Shown in pieces: positions 15,149 to 18,175 of a DNA stretch of 18,175 nucleotides. A model generated the notes under the pieces. It was not told the origin of the DNA. It made no database searches and saw nothing but the letters and a program-made list of their open reading frames with translations. Both the position numbers and the translations under genes were made by a program. The number at the start of each line of letters is the position of its first letter. Position 1 is the stretch's first letter. Source of the stretch: Clostridia bacterium (lineage in GTDB: Bacteria; Bacillota; Peptococcia; Peptococcales; SKKY01); NCBI GenBank assembly GCA_007123515.1, contig SKKY01000033.1, positions 1 to 18,175 of the forward strand. Direction: 5' to 3'.

Positions 15149-15685
15149 ATGTTTGAAATTAATGATATTCGAAAAAGAAGTAAAAATATATTAAATTTCT
15201 GGAAGAAGCCACATAATTGGATACCGGAACAATGTCGTGAAGAAGTACTGTTGCCAAATATTCAGTGGTATTTACAGTTAACCGAATGCTTAGAAATCTG
15301 GAGTAATAAAGAAGGTGAAGCCACCACTGAAGAACTTTGTTTAGCGTATGCTATATTAGGTGAACTAATAGAAGGCTGGCTAAGACTCTATTATTGCATT
15401 TACTTTGCTCATTATATGGCGCTAGAAGACAGCGGGAAAAATAAGATAAAAAAACAAGAAGAAATGACTTTCGAAGAACTCGAAGATTTTGCCAGGGGAA
15501 AAGTTTGGCAAAAAGGTGATGGTTATGATTTTTTTGTAACACAAATTAAGAGTAAAAGAAAATGTGTCAGCGAAGACAATAAAGACAGAATTGGTGTATT
15601 AGATGATTTTCTTTTCGATTTAGATTTATACGAAGAGTTTATCGAAAACATAGATATCAGATTACCCTATCCGGATAAGCATTAA
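15149..15685 (+). CDS. Small mainly helical protein of unknown function
   Basis: About 178 residues from ATG 15149, chosen because GGTGGGA lies 9 bases upstream; an in-frame ATG at 15110 would add 13 residues but has a poor ribosome site. The protein is charged, cytoplasmic and predicted largely alpha-helical, with no signal peptide. The central segment (about 70-97 from this start, containing ELIEGWLRLYYCIYFAHYM) is an amphipathic, aromatic-rich helix; an acidic helix follows (about 108-123, EEMTFEELEDFARGKV) and the end is acidic (VLDDFLFDLDLYEEFIENI). The bundle-like pattern slightly recalls HEPN-type proteins, but the usual R-x4-6-H motif is not present, so I do not assign it. It is convergent with a toxin-antitoxin pair, separated by a long hairpin, and may belong to an accessory or defence-linked segment. 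No function is claimed. Confidence 0.75.
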   Translation: MFEINDIRKRSKNILNFWKKPHNWIPEQCREEVLLPNIQWYLQLTECLEIWSNKEGEATTEELCLAYAILGELIEGWLRLYYCIYFAHYMALEDSGKNKIKKQEEMTFEELEDFARGKVWQKGDGYDFFVTQIKSKRKCVSEDNKDRIGVLDDFLFDLDLYEEFIENIDIRLPYPDKH

Positions 15686-15703
15686 ATTAATAAAAAGCTG
15701 TAA

Positions 15704-15756
15704 AATAACAATCCCCTTTGGAAGCTTTTAAAAAGCTACTAAAGGGGATTGTTATT
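15704..15756. terminator. Long hairpin between convergent genes, probable bidirectional terminator
   Basis: AATAACAATCCCCTTT (15704-15719) pairs perfectly over 16 bases with AAAGGGGATTGTTATT (15741-15756). An inner hairpin AGCTTTT/AAAAGCT (15723-15729 with 15731-15737) fills the loop. It lies 19 bases after the stop of the unknown gene and 20 bases after the toxin stop. T tracts are moderate on either side, so termination is inferred from position and stem strength. Confidence 0.6.
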
Positions 15757-15775
15757 GTTAAAATTCGTAATGCGA

Positions 15776-16030
15776 TCACATACTTACAATGACAATTAAT
15801 TTTTCTTTCTCAAGCACTTTATATACTAATCTATGCTTTCTGTTAATCCTTCTTGAATATAACCCTTTTTGATTTCCCACTAGCATTTCGTAGGGTGGAA
15901 GGTTTTGGAAAGGATGGACTTGAATTAAAGAAAGTAATTTATCTGTATTTTCTTTTAGTGCCGGATACTGTTTAATTTTTTCTTTATCTTTTTCAGCTTG
16001 TTTTAAAATGACAATTTTATAAGTTACCAT
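15776..16030 (-). CDS. yoeB: YoeB/Txe-type mRNA interferase toxin, truncated at its C-terminus by a TGA codon
   Basis: An 84-residue RelE-superfamily toxin whose body matches the YoeB/Txe family: LKQAEKDKEKI, HPFQNLPPYEML (E near residue 48, equivalent to YoeB E46) and YSRRINRKHRLVYKV with the conserved Arg. The frame stops at TGA (complement of 15776-15778) after LIVIVSM. The usual family end is S-M-W-x-H-Y-E, and the codons directly beyond the TGA read S, H, Y, E, F, then TAA at 15758-15760. So a single TGG-to-TGA change would remove the final W and the catalytic His-Tyr pair. The product is probably an inactive or weakened ribosome-dependent nuclease unless the stop is read through. Its start overlaps the antitoxin stop by 7 bases, as in typical pairs. 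Confidence 0.85.
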   Translation of the reverse strand: MVTYKIVILKQAEKDKEKIKQYPALKENTDKLLSLIQVHPFQNLPPYEMLVGNQKGLYSRRINRKHRLVYKVLEKEKLIVIVSM

Positions 16031-16263
16031 TTAAAGTCTACACAGTCTTCGAGAGTAGCTTCAACACCCTCTTCTAAACGTTCCTTCATTCCAGGAATAG
16101 AAGTAAGGTAGAGCGTTTCGATCAGTCCGTTATATTCTTGTTCACTTAGAATAACAGCGTTACCCTTTTTTGTATTAACGGTTACGATATCATTAAACTC
16201 AATAGCAGAATTCAAATATTCAAATAGGTTCTTCCTTAAATTTGTAGCATTCGTATTGGTCAT
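16024..16263 (-). CDS. yefM: YefM/Phd-type antitoxin
   Basis: A 79-residue antitoxin with the Phd/YefM N-terminal DNA-binding fold (NATNLRKNLFEYLNSAIEF, then the strand VTVNTKKGNAVILSEQEYNGL at about 26-48) and a C-terminal toxin-binding helix (about 49-75, ending EDCVDFKW). It is the first gene of the pair; its stop overlaps the toxin start. Start ATG follows GAGGTG. A GTAC-rich inverted repeat over the promoter (16278-16297) resembles the TGTACA boxes bound by YefM and suggests autorepression. Unlike the toxin it shows no damage. Confidence 0.9.
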   Translation of the reverse strand: MTNTNATNLRKNLFEYLNSAIEFNDIVTVNTKKGNAVILSEQEYNGLIETLYLTSIPGMKERLEEGVEATLEDCVDFKW

Positions 16264-16277
16264 AGTAACACCTCTAT

Positions 16278-16297
16278 ATGTACAACATAACGTACAT
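16278..16297. promoter_or_regulatory. Inverted repeat over the TA promoter, YefM-type operator
   Basis: ATGTAC (16278-16283) and GTACAT (16292-16297) form a perfect 6-base inverted repeat with an 8-base gap covering the -10. The left arm contains the TGTACA hexamer (16279-16284), the core box reported for E. coli YefM operators. Confidence 0.6.
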
Positions 16298-16312
16298 GCT
16301 ATATTCTGTTAA
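16284..16312 (-). promoter_or_regulatory. Promoter of the toxin-antitoxin operon
   Basis: Read on the minus strand: TTAACA (complement of 16307-16312), 17 bases, TATGTT (complement of 16284-16289), about 20 bases before the antitoxin ATG. Confidence 0.6.
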
Positions 16313-16445
16313 TCATTTCGAAATCTGATACGCCATATCCTGGCCCCGGCATACTAAAAATGCAAACAATCTTTCACGAAAAAGTGTATGATAAACATAC
16401 TTCGGTAAATGTGAAATAATTTTAGTATTGGAGGGAGGCACAATT

Positions 16446-17339
16446 ATGAAAACTCAGCGTACGCAAAATGATCTGGACACGAATTTGCTTTTAAAACTTT
16501 ATCATGAGTTAAGGTATGTTCATCCGGTTGAAAAAACACATTTTGATTTTGCAGAAGATGATTTTATAGAAAGTTCTTCAGAATGCTATGCAATATGGGG
16601 TAATAATCAGGTTTGTAATAATTGCATTTCCATGAGGGCTTTAAAAGAAAACAAGGTCGCTATGAAATTTGAATACCTTAACCAAAGAGTCTATCTGATA
16701 ACAGCCATGCCGGAAACAAAAAATAATAGGGTGCTAGAACTAATCAGAGACGTTACCGATGAGTACATTATTGAAAAGCTTGAAACCATGAGTGAAGTCA
16801 TGATTATCCAAAAATTAGAGTCATTAAACAAAGAGGTGATTACAGATAACCTTACTAAATTGTATAATAGGAAATTTCTAGAAGAAAGACTTCCTTATGA
16901 TTTAACCAGAGCCTTTAGCAACCAATTACCCATTAGTATTGTGATGGTTGATATTGACCACTTTAAAGCCATAAATGACACGTATGGTCATACCATGGGA
17001 GATCAGGTTCTAGTGGAACTGGCGGCTATTATCAGATCTTCGATTCGATCTGAAGATGATTGGGCGGTTCGATATGGTGGTGAGGAATTCTTATTGTATG
17101 TATATAACATTGATTCAAAGCTACTGTATGAGAAAATGGAAACCTTAAGGAAACTTGTTGAAAACAATCTTTTTTGTAAAGGGACTTCTGATATTCACCT
17201 GACAATTAGCTGCGGATTACAGAATCAATACATCGCAGAGGAAAGTGACATTCAGGATATGTATAAATATATTAAAAAGGCCGATGATGCCTTATATGAA
17301 GCCAAGAAAAATGGACGAAACCGATGTGTTATAAAATGA
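16446..17339 (+). CDS. Diguanylate cyclase with N-terminal PAS-like domain
   Basis: About 297 residues from ATG 16446, chosen for the GGAGGGAGG directly upstream; a TTG at 16428 lies inside that ribosome site and is unlikely. The N-terminal 130 residues are PAS-like, with a C-x2-C pair (QVCNNCISMRA) that could bind a metal or sense redox state. The GGDEF domain (about 135-297) has DNLTKLYNRKFLEERL, VDIDHFKAINDTYGH and the active-site variant GGEEF in RYGGEEF. The inhibitory R-x-x-D is near-normal (RSED) but placed one residue further from GGEEF than usual. It is predicted to be an active soluble cyclase. Sixteen bases separate it from a response-regulator/hemerythrin gene, so the two likely form one operon. 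Confidence 0.92.
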   Translation: MKTQRTQNDLDTNLLLKLYHELRYVHPVEKTHFDFAEDDFIESSSECYAIWGNNQVCNNCISMRALKENKVAMKFEYLNQRVYLITAMPETKNNRVLELIRDVTDEYIIEKLETMSEVMIIQKLESLNKEVITDNLTKLYNRKFLEERLPYDLTRAFSNQLPISIVMVDIDHFKAINDTYGHTMGDQVLVELAAIIRSSIRSEDDWAVRYGGEEFLLYVYNIDSKLLYEKMETLRKLVENNLFCKGTSDIHLTISCGLQNQYIAEESDIQDMYKYIKKADDALYEAKKNGRNRCVIK

Positions 17340-17355
17340 TGACAGGACAGGTGAG

Positions 17356-18175
17356 ATGATGGCGAAAATCTTATTGCTTGAACAAACAAGTATTTTGAAA
17401 AACAGGTTAGAGAAACTTTTATTTGATATAGGATACAAAGACATTCAGACCTATCATCAAGGGTTGATAACTTTTGAAAAATTCTATAATACCCACAATG
17501 GTTTTAGTGCAGTCATCGTTGACATTGATCAATTCAGAAATGATATGGATCAGATTTTAGATTGCATTAAGGCCAAGGAAGATACGGTAAAGATTGTTTT
17601 TTTAAGCGAAAAAACCAATATGACTGATTTGGCTACCTTTTATTCTAAAGGTGTCGATGAGATTATCGTAAAACCATTTAATGATGAAGAAATTGTTAAG
17701 AAGTTAAGCATACATACCCATATTGAAGATCTGAAAAATATAAAATTGGTAAAGAAAAGCATAGAAGGGGAAGCAAGGATCTTATCATGGTGCAGCGACT
17801 ATGAAATAGGCGTGGAAGACATTGATAAAGAACATAAAGAAATCATAGAACATTTTGAAACGTTATATGATTTAATGAAAGACGGAAAAGGTCATGAATA
17901 CTATAATGAGCTGATCAAGTTCTTAGAATACTATGTGGTCCATCATTTTGATCATGAAGAAGAGCTCCAACAAAAAGTTGGGTATGGGGATTATGAGAAG
18001 CATAAAAGATTACATAATGAGTTCAAAAAACAGGTGACGACTCTTATGTCGAATTACGATCAAACGAATGTGACAAATGCCGATTTGGTGAAGCTTAACT
18101 TGTTTATCAAAAATTGGCTTGCAGAGCACATTTTGATGGAAGATAAAAAAATAAGTGAATGGATAGATCGTAGTC
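17356..18175 (+). CDS. Response regulator fused to bacteriohemerythrin (3' end cut off)
   Basis: The frame runs open from ATG 17356 (ATG 17359 is an alternative with AGGTGAG upstream) to the window end, at least 273 residues. The N-terminus is a receiver-like domain (about 1-120): VIVDID near residue 55 provides the acceptor Asp, FLSEKT the Ser, and IIVKPF the Lys. The C-terminus is a hemerythrin domain (about 145 to end) with W-x3-YEIGVEDIDKEHKEI, HHFDHEE, HKRLHNEF and WLAEHILMED, so all seven di-iron ligands of the family (five His, one Glu, one Asp) are present. Hemerythrins bind O2 and some respond to NO. Paired with the cyclase upstream, it may couple oxygen to c-di-GMP signalling (inference). 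The sequence ends close to the expected C-terminus of the domain. Confidence 0.88.
   Translation, partial: MMAKILLLEQTSILKNRLEKLLFDIGYKDIQTYHQGLITFEKFYNTHNGFSAVIVDIDQFRNDMDQILDCIKAKEDTVKIVFLSEKTNMTDLATFYSKGVDEIIVKPFNDEEIVKKLSIHTHIEDLKNIKLVKKSIEGEARILSWCSDYEIGVEDIDKEHKEIIEHFETLYDLMKDGKGHEYYNELIKFLEYYVVHHFDHEEELQQKVGYGDYEKHKRLHNEFKKQVTTLMSNYDQTNVTNADLVKLNLFIKNWLAEHILMEDKKISEWIDRS

Noticed and set aside
15149..15685. HEPN ribonuclease assignment for the small unknown protein
   Set aside because: The helical pattern is suggestive, but the R-x4-6-H catalytic motif is not found (the nearest is R-x8-H).
15776..15778. Selenocysteine reading of the toxin TGA
   Set aside because: The family residue at this position is Trp, not Cys, and the toxin has no selenoprotein logic; a nonsense change is simpler.

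Overview
The window looks like the chromosome of a low-GC, strictly anaerobic Firmicute, most likely a Clostridia or Eubacteriales acetogen of the Acetobacterium type. This is inferred from the hybrid-cluster protein operon, a minimal SufC plus short SufB/D pair, a cobalamin-riboswitch ECF metal transporter, strong AGGAGG ribosome binding sites, TTG and GTG starts, and several sigma-A promoters of TTGACA/TATAAT type. No rRNA, tRNA, CRISPR array, insertion sequence or phage gene was seen. No intergenic gap exceeds about 330 bases; the longest, upstream of the cobalt operon, is filled by a promoter, a riboswitch and a terminator.

Layout. (1) 2-355: 3' part of an XRE-type regulator with a transmembrane tail. 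(2) 442-3202, minus strand: nitrosative/oxidative stress operon, transcribed ferredoxin-like protein, cupin, hydroxylamine reductase (hcp), ending in a terminator at 368-407. A Crp/Fnr regulator (3312-4004) is divergent from it and is the obvious candidate controller. (3) 4115-5587: LemA plus an HtpX-like membrane metalloprotease. (4) 5589-9098: one transcription unit for metal uptake: sigma-A promoter, cobalamin riboswitch, terminator, then CbiQ, CbiO, a His-rich lipoprotein, CbiM and a NikL-like membrane protein, closed by a terminator. (5) 9182-11494: large membrane sensor with Cache, PAS, GGDEF and HD-GYP domains. (6) 11670-13320: sufC and a sufB/D-like gene. (7) 13390-14931: guaA with its own promoter and terminator. 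(8) 15149-16263: a small unknown gene convergent with a YefM/YoeB-type toxin-antitoxin pair. (9) 16446-18175 (cut by the window end): a diguanylate cyclase followed by a response-regulator/hemerythrin fusion.

How the genes fit together. Three blocks deal with metals and redox: Hcp and its Fe-S partner, Suf Fe-S assembly, and cobalt (or nickel) uptake under B12 control. Cobalt supply for corrinoid enzymes would fit an acetogen. Three proteins concern cyclic di-GMP, one fused domain set that could make and degrade it, and one cyclase beside a probable O2- or NO-binding hemerythrin regulator.

The most notable observations are a single TGA codon that removes the conserved C-terminal W-x-H-Y catalytic tail from the YoeB-like toxin while the rest of the reading frame survives beyond it, and an ECF transporter with NikL-like and possibly NikK-like extra components, one a His-rich lipoprotein, under a cobalamin riboswitch.
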